DNA of 64,000 nt from Acytostelium subglobosum LB1 (taxonomy: Eukaryota > Evosea > Eumycetozoa > Acytosteliales > Acytosteliaceae). Shown here piece by piece: positions 12,235 through 21,589 of the stretch; the stretch's first letter is position 1; the number at the start of each line of letters is the position of its first letter. A program made the position numbers and the translations under genes. The notes under the pieces are model-generated. The model was not told where the DNA came from, did not search any database, and saw nothing but the letters and a program-made list of their open reading frames with translations. The stretch is taken from positions 1,640,740 through 1,704,739 of the forward strand of contig NW_012236530.1 in NCBI RefSeq assembly GCF_000787575.1. The letters are read 5' to 3'.

Positions 12235-12490
12235 TTACTACAACAACATTCAGATATGATAGTGGAACTGGAGCCATACATGAGCTGGAGTGATGGGTCT
12301 TGCAAGGNNNNNNNNNNNNNNNNNNNNNNNNNNNNNNNNNNNNNNNNNNNNNNNNNNNNNNNNNNNNNNNNNNNNNNNNNNNNNNNNNNNNNNNNNNNNN
12401 NNNNNNNTGAGGGCGCCATTACTACACAACATTCAGATAGATAGTGAACTGGAGCCATACATGAGCTGGAGTGATGGGTCTTGCAAGGCT
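12235..12490. other. 100-n assembly gap flanked by a direct repeat
   Basis: Positions 12308-12407 are exactly 100 n, the usual placeholder for a gap of unknown size. The ~70 bp before the gap (about 12238-12307, ending GAGCTGGAGTGATGGGTCTT) is repeated almost exactly after it (about 12415-12487), with several one-base indels. The likely explanation is two contig ends that overlap and were not merged. ORFs drawn across the gap are meaningless. Confidence 0.85.
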
Positions 12491-13856
12491 CTTTGGATAT
12501 GTCAATATGGATCGCATTATCCAAGTTGGATGTGCTTCCACCATCCATTCTTGAAGACGGCCACCATGATGACATCATGATAATGAATATCACATCTGAT
12601 GGATGTATGATGACCAAGAAAGACTGTGGCAGGAAGTTTCAAGAACTGACAACATTATCAGCCATCTCTGGTAAGACTGCTGCCGAGGTCAAGCGTCCGT
12701 TTGGCGAAGCTATACTGTCCATATCACTGAATGAGGAGACAAGAGATGACCTTATACATGACCTTGCACCAGTGACTACATTGCTCAGCACTCTGCCAAA
12801 GCCATACCTTGTAAGTTCNGTTAGTTGTTGNATATCCAGCGTACAATCAATCAATCAATCAATCATACTGACACTTACACATTCATGTCATAGGTTTGGT
12901 TCAGATCTGACAGAGACCGAAGGCAAACAAATACAACATCCGTTTCGTCACAACCAACGACCTTAGTTGTTGTGTAAAGTTGCTCGGGATGTATGACATA
13001 TTCAGTGGCAACAGCATGAAGTGCTACAGGTGCATGTGAACTAGGAGACTGTTGGATATGTTGGTGCTGGCATAGACTTCTACAAGAGAGATATCAAGGA
13101 TATGGTCAAAGACAAAGTATCTAGATTTGACTGAGGGCCAAGTTAGCAGTCTAGAGAAGAAGGCAGTACAGCGCCAAGGATTCGCAAATCGTCCAATCTA
13201 TGGTGTTGCCTTTGAGCTTGATCAGTACATACCAGACCTCATGCACATGATACCAGGCTCGATCAAGAAGTTATTCAAGCTCTTCATCAAGTATCTGGTG
13301 GACAGTAGGTCCATGGCATTAGACAATGTTGACCATCAGGATCTGGACGAGGAACACGATGATGAGGACGATGATTATGTTGACGAGTACGAAGATGACG
13401 ACGATTATGTTGACCAGGACAATGAGAACAATGATGATGACAATTTCTCCATGACCAGCAGTGATGAGGAAGATATCCAGGACAATGAGGTCGACGATGA
13501 TGAGATTGAGAGACACTCCCTGTCGATCGACAGCATGCGCACCGCCTTGGATGTGGGCAATCACTCTGGCGCCTTGGTCGAGGTCGACAATGTCCTGTCC
13601 AACTCAATGAGGACAATCGAGAGCGTCTTCTTGCTCAAGCGATGCAACCTAAAGATGAAGCCAGAGGGTACTGTTTGGACGAGACGTGGCAAATCAGTAC
13701 CAATGCCTGCACAGTATCGATTCAGTCAAGCCAAGCCTACCTTTCATCAATGTCTCCAATTGCTTGCAGTCATGGTCAGGAGGGAGGATGGACTCACAGA
13801 TCTCATTGAAGATGAAACTGAGAGAGTAAGACAATCGCCAGGCTCCAAGTGAGTGA
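12481..13856 (+). pseudogene. Element A, transposase-like core
   Basis: The readable parts are: 12490-12811 (IALSKLDVLPPSIL...TAAEVKRPFGEA), probably with an intron after 12811; about 12920-13050, which gives KLLGMY followed by MKCYRC (C-x2-C); and 13127-13852, with the DQYIPDLMHMIPGSIKKLF motif and then a long Asp/Glu-rich insert. Element B has the same order: a TGMCGM...YRCILCHC block, then DPLQFILDSLHSIMGVVKF. The conserved Asp, the Cys pair and the 'D..LH' motif suggest a DDE-type transposase core with a zinc-binding insertion, but I cannot assign catalytic acids. Stops between the blocks mean unrecognised introns, sequence errors or decay. Confidence 0.45.
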
Positions 13857-13897
13857 TTGAGTGCATTAACTAATACTATCATCAACAACAACAACAA

Positions 13898-16307
13898 CCA
13901 AAAGGCCAATGTAGTTAGACTCTGGGAGATGATATACAAGTTGGTTATCTTGCTACTCGATCACACCATTGTCATCAAGTCCTATCAATGGAGAGTGTTG
14001 TGTGAGAGGTTTGGCAGATTGTTAATCAATATTTACAACATTGAACCGACCTCTTATCTTCACATCTTCATACATCATTCTGGCGAATATATGGAGCTGT
14101 ACGGCTGCTTAATGATGTTGTGTAACATCGCATCTGAAGGTAAGCCATGTGTTAGTACTATCACTATTCATTCAATGCTCTGCGACCATTGTGGACTAAT
14201 TGTTAACCTTACAGCCAAGCATGGTTCCAACAACACAGCCATTAAGGCATCCAACAAACAGAGACGACCTGGACAGATATGCAAGCAACAGGTGACCCGG
14301 GATATGATCATGACCAAGCTCATTGAGATCTATCGAAAGGATGGAGTAGCACTTGCCAGCTATGTGAGCCACTCGAGGAAGTTCTATGAGGACAACTACA
14401 ACAAACACATCAAGGGCCATATCAACAACTACATGGCCGACGTTGCCTTCCGATCTACATTTGGCCTGGAGCCTGACGACTTGTCTCATCCACCACGCCC
14501 AACTGCCTTCAAGTTGAATCAGATGGTAACGGCAATGACCAACGAAGAGGGCGACGATTATAAGAGCTGGTGGCCTGGTGAGGTTGTTGGCTATGACCCT
14601 GAGAATGTGACCTATGACATTCGATTCTGGTTTGTATTATAGTCCGACATCATGTAGAGAGAGACAACATACACTAACACATACACTCCAATCAATGATC
14701 ACAGTGTCAAAGGTCAAAGGAGGACATATCTATTTCAGACAGGAAATGACTATGTTATTGATAAAGGCATTTCCGAGCGAACATCATAGAGCACATCATT
14801 CAAGAGTGTCAATCAATCAATAGTTGCCAAGTAAGAGATGGTCTTGTCTGTCTATTCCACGTACCTAAAGTCAAACACTACTATCGATCGACGCTACACT
14901 TGAATACTGTCGGTGGGAAGCAAAGACTGACGGCCAAGGTGATGGATGGCAAGTATGCCAACAAGAGCTATCCTGTGAACGATCTAAAGGGCATCTTCGC
15001 GCCTTGGGATTGTGAAGTCACAAAGTTGCCAACTGGCCGCTCTGCCCGTGACTTGATAGACTCTGATGTTCCTCCATTCACCTATGATGACCTACCAGAG
15101 ATCAAGGCCAAAGGTATATATACACACCTACTCGAAAGGAGTAACCAAACACATGATCAACAACTTACACCATGATATCCCCACAACAATAGTGAAGGCA
15201 TCCATTCAAAAGCGACATGGTATCTCCAACAACCTTGTTCAGGATTGTGTCCAGGAGCGTTTGGCCATCCTAGCTGTGAGGAATGACTTGTTTCATACAC
15301 CTATGACAAGCAATCTTGATGTTGTTGATATTGCAAACAGGATCCGATCGATGATGACAAAGCTACCACCGACTACACACTTTGAGAACTCTATTGCTCC
15401 ACTACCAACAATGTCAAACACAAGCAACCACAATAGTAACAACGATGAAGGTCTACTATTAGAGGAAATGGAGATTGACACATCAGACAGCGAGCATGGT
15501 GTCAACAACACCAGCAACACCAGCAGCAGCAGCAGTACTACTACAACAACGACAACCACTACAACGACCACGACCAGCACCTCAACTACCAGCTCCAACA
15601 ACAATGCATATCTATATGTGATCATGACCACTGGAAGTCATCACTCTGTACTGATTGGCCACCAACAAGCAAGGTGTCTGATTCACTTGGACTCTTTGAA
15701 CATGCATAAGTCCATTGCACAATCCATCACCAACAAGTACAACGAGTCGGTTACAGATGATAGGTTCGTGCTGTACTCCAACACTGGCACAATCCAACAA
15801 GATGTATGGAGTTGTGGTCTTTGGTCAATCTTCTTTGTTGGATATGTTATCAAGAGGTGGAAATGCTTCCGAGGAAGGCAGTGTACACAACAAGTTCGTG
15901 GCATTATCAAGAAACTGGAGTCAAAGAAGCCTGAGCATGTCATTGATTCTGTGCTCGACAGTTACTTGGCATCGTTCCTTGACAACCATCACACTACTGG
16001 AGGCATCTATGACATTACAAACGTGGACGAGACCACTCCAATAATGACATCAAAGAAGAGAAAGGCGATGGGATGCACTGCTATACCAGATACATCGACA
16101 AAGAAGAGTCGTACGACAACCACGACAACAACAACTACTACACAAACAAAGAAACCAACAAGGTTGTCACTACTTCTCAACAACACCAGCAACAACAATA
16201 ACAAGCAGCGAGTAGCGACAGACAAGGGCAAGATGACAGCCACCCAGAGTAAGGCGACACAAACAACAACAACAACTACTACAAAGAACAGTGCTAATAA
16301 ACATTGA
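13898..16307 (+). CDS. Element A, Tudor-like plus Ulp1/C48 protease part
   Basis: This is the 3' half of the element gene. Exons run from about 13898, with introns at 14140-14214 and 15114-15192 that join in phase. The 14640-14880 stretch is unresolved and probably contains one or two further introns. In order the protein shows a helical QWRVLCERFGRLL...YLHIFIHHSGEYMELYG block, a Tudor/Agenet-like motif (SWWPGEVVGYDPENVTYDI, about 14568-14625), a Ser/Thr-rich linker, and a C48 cysteine-protease domain (about 15609-15850). Candidate protease residues are His in HHSVLIG, Asp in HLDSLN, Gln in IQQDVW and Cys in WSCGLW. A Lys/Thr-rich nuclear-type tail ends at the TGA at 16305-16307. C48 proteases are deSUMOylating or related enzymes; several transposon families carry one. 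Confidence 0.62.
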
Positions 16308-16496
16308 TATGAGTGGTGACAATGATCAGTCTGGTGGTGTTATGTATACTTATGTTGAATCATATCTATATTACATAACTCGACGTTATTAACTATGTCT
16401 TCTACGTGTAGATAATAAATAATGTTTGTTTAGAGTGATTGTGAATGTGTGAAGTTGCTCAGCTTTGTTGTATGTGACGTCAGAGTGGGGTTGGGG

Positions 16497-17807
16497 TCAT
16501 TTATGGACCAATGTTTGCCTTTTATGGTCAAAATATACCCTCACATCGCTGAAGTGCTGTGGCTCTTCCAAGGCATTGGTATGATGTTTGAATCGGAGCA
16601 GGAACTTGTAGTGCTGGTTGTTGTCACCGACAAACCTGGGTTGCTTATCTCTTGCACGTCTGATGCGAAGCACTTGTAGTTGGGGCGATGTTGTTATCTT
16701 GTGCATATAGAATGCCAACGTATCCTGGGGAGTGATTGGAAGTTGGAGAGTAATCGAATCGAGTGTTGTCTGTTTGAGGATGCCTTCCACAAAGGCCACT
16801 CCCTTTTCAATGACCCATGCTACAATCTTGATCGAGTCAATACGATGACACACTTTTATAAGTGCCACAACCTGATCCACTGTCACACGGTTGTCCAATT
16901 CCACTACCAGGCGATGCAGTCTCGGCATCTCAAGAAAGGGATCCACCGGCTCAATGCTGGCCTCACCGAGATACAGGCTGGTGACCAAGTTCGAGTGCAT
17001 AACGTATGGATTCTCTAATACAGCAACGTGATAACAGCTGATGTTTGGATTGAGGCACTGTTCGTCGTCATCTTCGATGCTCCAGTGGATAGAGAGATGT
17101 ATACCATCTGGAAGGTTTGCCACAGCATCTCGAGTACATCGGTCATATTGAAGCTTCTTGAGTGATTGGAGAATTGTGTTTGGAATCGGATGCCTGAAGT
17201 AAATCATATTATCTTCGAAGTCCTGCTGGAACCTGAGACTGGTCAGCGAGGGGAGCATCACGAGGTTGTTAACGTCCATTGGGCCCTGGACAGTAAGCTT
17301 GGTGATTCTTCCAAATAACTGGAGCAGCTGCTCGTCTCCACTGCTTCGATGACGATCACACAACCAGTCAAAGAAATGGCCACTGATCACCAAGTTACGA
17401 GGAGACTTGATGACACAGTGAGGATTGATGAGGTGTCCATAGTCAGCGTCCGCATCATTGTTGATATACGATCGTTTATGAAAGGTATGCGGTACAAATG
17501 GAAGTTGCACCACCATCAAGGCCATCATAAAAGCTTGTGGGAGAGTTGGACTTTGAAGTGTTGGTGGTTGTAGTGGTTGTAGAGGCGTTGGCTTGATCGG
17601 AATGATAGTGTTCTTTCTGAATGATATCTCTGTGAACATCTCTGTGGAGACGAATGTGAACATATCCTTTGATACCAGAGCAAGCGAGAGATTCCAAGCA
17701 TGACTATGAACATGATCTTGTTGCAACAGATGTGATCTCCAGGCAATCGCTGCTATTCGATGTATGATCAGTTGAGGCAATGACCGTCCATCTTTATCAT
17801 TGTACAT
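16497..17807 (-). CDS. F-box-like/LRR family protein, intact copy
   Basis: Single-exon, 436 residues, starting MYNDKDGRSLPQLI. Residues 8-60 form the F-box-like bundle (LPQLIIHRIAAIAWRSHLL...WNLSLALVSKDMFTFVS). The remainder is an irregular leucine-rich solenoid with motifs such as ITKLTVQG, LTSLRFQQ, LHRLVVEL and LQVLRIRR. It is the intact partner of the broken inverted copy at 2826-4131 and a diverged paralogue of 19933-21093 (shared WNLSLALVSKDMF.FVST and NP.CVIKSP motifs). It is convergent with element A, 189 bp from its stop. An SCF adaptor role is the usual inference for the family and is not shown by the sequence. The last ~24 residues (FSDVRVYFDHKRQTLVHK) are absent from the broken copy. 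Confidence 0.75.
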   Translation of the reverse strand: MYNDKDGRSLPQLIIHRIAAIAWRSHLLQQDHVHSHAWNLSLALVSKDMFTFVSTEMFTEISFRKNTIIPIKPTPLQPLQPPTLQSPTLPQAFMMALMVVQLPFVPHTFHKRSYINNDADADYGHLINPHCVIKSPRNLVISGHFFDWLCDRHRSSGDEQLLQLFGRITKLTVQGPMDVNNLVMLPSLTSLRFQQDFEDNMIYFRHPIPNTILQSLKKLQYDRCTRDAVANLPDGIHLSIHWSIEDDDEQCLNPNISCYHVAVLENPYVMHSNLVTSLYLGEASIEPVDPFLEMPRLHRLVVELDNRVTVDQVVALIKVCHRIDSIKIVAWVIEKGVAFVEGILKQTTLDSITLQLPITPQDTLAFYMHKITTSPQLQVLRIRRARDKQPRFVGDNNQHYKFLLRFKHHTNALEEPQHFSDVRVYFDHKRQTLVHK

Positions 17808-18240
17808 CTTTATCTCTTTGAGAATCTTTACAGGATTATCGTAAACTCGTAAAACCAGAGTTTGAATCTAGCACTATCCAAAATTGTCAATAGTTGAAAT
17901 CCTCTCATAGTATGGAGAACAGATATAAATGAAACAACAGATGATTCCGAAACGGAGAATGATGGAGGATCATCTGAATCTGAATCTGATGACACATTGC
18001 ACGCCCCTCGAAACATAAAAAAAACTTTTTTTTCGGAGCTGCTGCTTGAGAAGTTCATAGAACAATTATTCCAGGGATATCGACTGCGGAGCTGAGAACT
18101 GTTGATCCAAGACTGTCCACAATGGCAAACCAAAGTTTATCCAAACACTCACTTTCTCACTTTTCATTTTGAACCCAGCACACACAAACAGTATTATGTG
18201 TGAACCAACAGGGTAAAATGACCGTCTTCATTGTCACAAG
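17808..18240. other. Spacer without recognised gene
   Basis: A minus-strand open stretch at 17828-18133 has Ser/Asp-rich composition but no homology that I recognise and no supporting context. I treat it as non-coding. Confidence 0.4.
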
Positions 18241-18524
18241 ATGTTCACAGATTCAAGACCCAAGTTTGAGATCTGTGCTAGGATATTGGGTGAGAATGAA
18301 GAGTTAATCAGACTTGTGGAAGTGCACTCATCGAGTTCCACGCGGCCACCCAGTTGATGTTTGATCAACTGAAGATCGTCCTGTCAGAGAGTTTCCAAAA
18401 CGTTGATGACCGGCCCGAGGCACGAGTCGCCAAAGCCACTCAAGTGGAGACATGGGCAAGAGCCTTGGGCAAAAACTACAAGCATGTGTTCACCGCTCCA
18501 CTTCTGCCAAGTCTCCTTAATTAG
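18241..18524 (+). pseudogene. Coding-like fragment with frameshift, unidentified
   Basis: ATG at 18241 opens a protein-like reading (MFTDSRPKFEICARILGENE) that ends early. About 30 codons on, a different frame (from 18333) continues as EFHAATQLMFDQLKIVLSES to TAG at 18524. The natural composition of both halves and the clean junction suggest one gene broken by a single indel near 18325. The family is not recognised. It lies between two F-box-like genes, close to the decayed tail of element B. Confidence 0.35.
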
Positions 18525-18655
18525 TAATGTAAAATAGCCAAATATTTCCTTAAATGGGTTGGACTTCCACAGTACTATTATTCTCACATCAATTTAAAGT
18601 GTCTCATTATACAGATACAGAGTTTAAACAAGTTATAATGTAATATCAAGTGTAA

Positions 18656-18871
18656 TGGTATGCATCATTCAATGTTCAAACTCATCAACATCGTCATGTG
18701 GACGATGAGATGTACATCATTGGTTTATCATTCGATAGCAGTGACAATGAAGACATCTCAGCTCAGTTCATGGTCTTCAAGCGTACACAGGTGACGAATC
18801 TTGATTCGTCATTGCCGAGCACCACACTAGTCAAGGATCGAACACACTGGTGCGCAGGTCTACCTCATTGA
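18656..18871 (+). pseudogene. Coding-like fragment, unidentified
   Basis: A 71-codon open stretch without an ATG at its head reads in part DDEMYIIGLSFDSSDNEDIS and ends in TGA at 18871. It may be a later exon or a remnant of the same broken gene as 18241-18524. From 18872 to 19198 I see only ATCAATCA-type simple repeat and AT-rich spacer. Confidence 0.3.
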
Positions 18872-19198
18872 GGACGGATGATCGATCGACAGGTATCATT
18901 TGTTCAGAACTTGCTTGGGACCCTAGACAGATCAATCAAACAATGTTCACCAGCTATCAATTAAATCATCAAGTCTGTTTCAGACATGTATGTTATCAAC
19001 ATCAATCAATCAATCAATCGATCGATCAACAAGTATATAGAAGTGTGGACATCGATGCAATGACAGTGACATTGAAGATATGGACACTATAACCCACTTA
19101 TGTTGGCAGCATCAACTAGTTGTGTTGTTGTTATAAACAGAGGTTGTTGGATTTATTGATGATTGCGAGCTATCCTCTCTGACTGCTGATGCTTCTGA

Positions 19199-19690
19199 TC
19201 ATTGATGTTGTTTGGTTGTCAAGTTGAAAGGCATGTTGGATGGCGAAGATGTGGTTGTTGTCTTGTGCTTCTTGGTCTTAGCAGCAGCAGTTGTTGTTGT
19301 TGTTGTCGTTGATGTCTTGTGCTTCTTGGTCTGTGCAGCAGCAGTCGTCGTTGTGGTCGTTGTCTTGGGCTTCTCGTTCTGTGTAGCAGTTGTTGTTGTT
19401 GTTGTTGTTGTTGTCGTTGATGGCAATGATGCCTTTCTTTTGGTTGCTGACTGATGCTGCTTCAGTTCACTCACGCTGCTCTTTGATCTACAGGTGGAGG
19501 TTGTCTCTGGTGTGTTGGACTTGGTTGACAACCGACACTTCTTGTTATTCGCCTGCTGCGTTCTCTTTGTGGAGGACGGAGCCATCCTCTTCTTCGTTGG
19601 TCGGTGTGTATCCACTCTTGCTGGTGTGTCATAAATGGAGCCATTGTTAATGTGGTTGTCCAAAAAGGTCGTCTCTTCAGGCTAGTTGTA
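19199..19690 (-). pseudogene. Element B, C-terminal tail remnant
   Basis: The minus-strand reading FLDNHINNGSIYD followed by a KKR/Thr-rich tail matches FLDNHHTTGGIYD and the tail of element A (about 15988-16200). Upstream of it, in another frame (about 19680-19770), is a cysteine/histidine segment (RFLCPHQTCKHGASKDW) that recalls a C2H2 finger. The junction near 19670 looks like a deletion that fused 5' and 3' parts of an element. The tail contains long Thr tracts and repeated QTKKHKT-type units. Confidence 0.5.
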
Positions 19691-19932
19691 GTAAGCCAAT
19701 CCTTGCTGGCACCATGCTTGCATGTTTGATGTGGACACAAGAACCTCACTGGCTGGCTATTGCTATCCATTCAAACTAATATTATATGTTAACAATAGAT
19801 AGAACACAATTAAACGAACCTCTGCCTCCACCGCCATTTTTGTTCTGTCTGAGTCCCTCACAGCCTATGAAGGACCTGTATATTGGTTTGAGGGCCGCCA
19901 TTTTTGTTTTTCGAACTGTCGTGATTGAATGA

Positions 19933-21093
19933 TTAACTTAGTTTGACTATCTCCGTGATGGGTTTGTATCGAAGGAAGAACTTGAATACTTGGTGATTGT
20001 AATGGACGGGGATCTTTTGTCTTGATCTCTTGATCCCAACAACCTGGATAGTCAATGGAAGTGTTGCCATCAAAGATTCATATACCTCCAAGTCATGATT
20101 GATTATGAATACCAGCTTGATGGATCCGATTCTGGTTCGCTCAAGTATGCCAACGACAAGGTCTGCGATTTTCGTTGACTGTGGGTTCGGGCTTGACCAC
20201 AGAGCAAATGCCTCGAAGTTGGGGCAGGCATTAATGATGTTCACCGCTTCCTGGATCGGCATAATACTCCATCCAAGAGAAACTACCAAATGCTTGAGTT
20301 TGGGCATTGATTGGAGAGTTTCAATCGGAATGGGACCATGATAATTCAGAATCAACTTGGAGATCATCTGTGGCATTAGCTCCATATTGCTTGTTTGGAA
20401 GATGACGTTTGGATTGAGATTGATGTGTTGGGCGTTGGAACTACCTATTTGGTCGACAGAGAGATGAAGGCCGTCTGGGAGGTTGGAGACAACCTGTGGG
20501 TTGCAGCTCTTAATGCGCAACCTCTTTAGATTCTGGAGTGAGAGCTGTGGCAACTCTCGAAACACCCAAACATTATTTGAATCCCAAGTTCTACTTGTAC
20601 CTTTTTGCTCCAACCTCAGGTTGGTCAGAGATGGAAACAGGACCAATTGGTTGAGATCTATTCGGCCAATGACAATGAGATTGGTGATGCCTCCAAAGAA
20701 AGTCTGTGTGCTGGCGGTGCCACTTGACTCGCACGGATCTTTAAAGATATGTTTATCAACGATGAGCTTGCTTGGTGACTTGATCACACAGAAAGGATTG
20801 GCAATGTGTTGTCCCATGTCAAATGGCACCCATGTGTCTTTGGTCGAGTAGACCTCTGTGAACAGGCAAGTGGAGACAAATTTGAACATGTCTTTGGAGA
20901 CAAGTGCCAGTGAGAGGTTCCAATCGTAGTAGTAGTGTTCACAGCTTAGTCTAACGAGATGTGATCTCCATGCTCTTGACACAATGTTGCGAATGATGAT
21001 CAGAGGCAGTGACGGAAGAGAGAATGAATTGACAGAGTCATCCTGTTGTGTGTCGGCATACGTCGTCTGGTGTCTACCGTTAGAGATAGTCAT
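19933..21093 (-). CDS. F-box-like/LRR family protein
   Basis: Single-exon. The open frame extends upstream to 21216, but the ATG at 21093 (MTISNGRHQ) is the likelier start, because the added 41 residues are AT-rich and non-conserved; this gives 386 residues. The F-box-like bundle is FSLPSLPLIIIRNIVSRAWR...WNLSLALVSKDMFKFVST, closely parallel to the gene at 16497-17807. It is followed by NPFCVIKSP and an irregular LRR region (LKRLRIKSC, LKHLVVSLG). The C-terminus VHYNHQVFKFFLRYKP corresponds to GDNNQHYKFLLRFKH of its paralogue. The gene sits inside the remains of element B, so it was inserted there or the element decayed around it. Function is inferred only from the family. Confidence 0.72.
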   Translation of the reverse strand: MTISNGRHQTTYADTQQDDSVNSFSLPSLPLIIIRNIVSRAWRSHLVRLSCEHYYYDWNLSLALVSKDMFKFVSTCLFTEVYSTKDTWVPFDMGQHIANPFCVIKSPSKLIVDKHIFKDPCESSGTASTQTFFGGITNLIVIGRIDLNQLVLFPSLTNLRLEQKGTSRTWDSNNVWVFRELPQLSLQNLKRLRIKSCNPQVVSNLPDGLHLSVDQIGSSNAQHINLNPNVIFQTSNMELMPQMISKLILNYHGPIPIETLQSMPKLKHLVVSLGWSIMPIQEAVNIINACPNFEAFALWSSPNPQSTKIADLVVGILERTRIGSIKLVFIINHDLEVYESLMATLPLTIQVVGIKRSRQKIPVHYNHQVFKFFLRYKPITEIVKLS

Positions 21094-21589
21094 GTCTGCT
21101 CTGTTTGTCAACGTATCTAGCGAGAATCGTGCCGATACTATGTTTGATAGGTGAATCTTTATTGTGATGATGTTGAAGTTAAATAAACAAATCAGATTAA
21201 AATAGTATTCGTACAATTAGTTTAAGTCCTCGTTAGGTAACGCATTTCGATTATTTGGAATTTTTCATAATTAATTTGGAAGTTCACTGCTGTCTTTGCG
21301 ACTTTGAAGTATTGGAGTTAGAAATGAATGAATGTACAGCAATAACAACAACAGCAGCGTTTTTATCTGTTTGTATGTATCAATGGTTCAATATCACATC
21401 AGGATGCCTTTTTTTTTTTATTAACCTCTTCAATAAGTTCAATTCATTAATCAGTTGCAATCACGGCGTCAGCCTCTGGTCTGACATCAATCACGGCAGT
21501 GACCTGCATATGGATGAAGTGCTGAAAGCGGTGAGACAGACGACACCAGCATCCAATCAACACACGTTCTCTTGTACAGTCAACTATCT

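Larger units (their letters stand above)
11159..16307 (+). mobile_element. Transposon-like element A (C48 protease family)
   Basis: A run of plus-strand exons and ORF pieces that together encode a transposase-like core, a Tudor-like segment and a Ulp1-type protease. Three blocks are shared with element B on the opposite strand at 19.2-24.3 kb: the C-x2-C/'D..LH' core (12920-13310), the QWR...YLH...YG block (13985-14280) and the C-terminal low-complexity tail (15990-16200). The two copies are clearly diverged. Terminal inverted repeats and target-site duplications could not be recognised, so the outer limits are those of the coding parts. Frame changes and ambiguous bases between 11.5 and 13.1 kb leave it unclear whether the copy is intact. 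The family resembles transposase genes with C48 proteases known from KDZ-type and related eukaryotic elements, but I cannot assign it to one. Confidence 0.6.

Noticed and set aside
12639-12854. ORFs running into or across n bases and the 100-n gap
   Set aside because: Ambiguous bases and placeholder sequence cannot support a reading frame.
13287-13616. Minus-strand ORFs opposite the acidic insert of element A
   Set aside because: They are antisense of Asp/Glu codons; the plus frame is contiguous with the conserved core.
19212-19650. Plus-strand Val-rich ORFs opposite the element-B tail
   Set aside because: They are antisense of Thr tracts; the minus reading matches the element-A tail.
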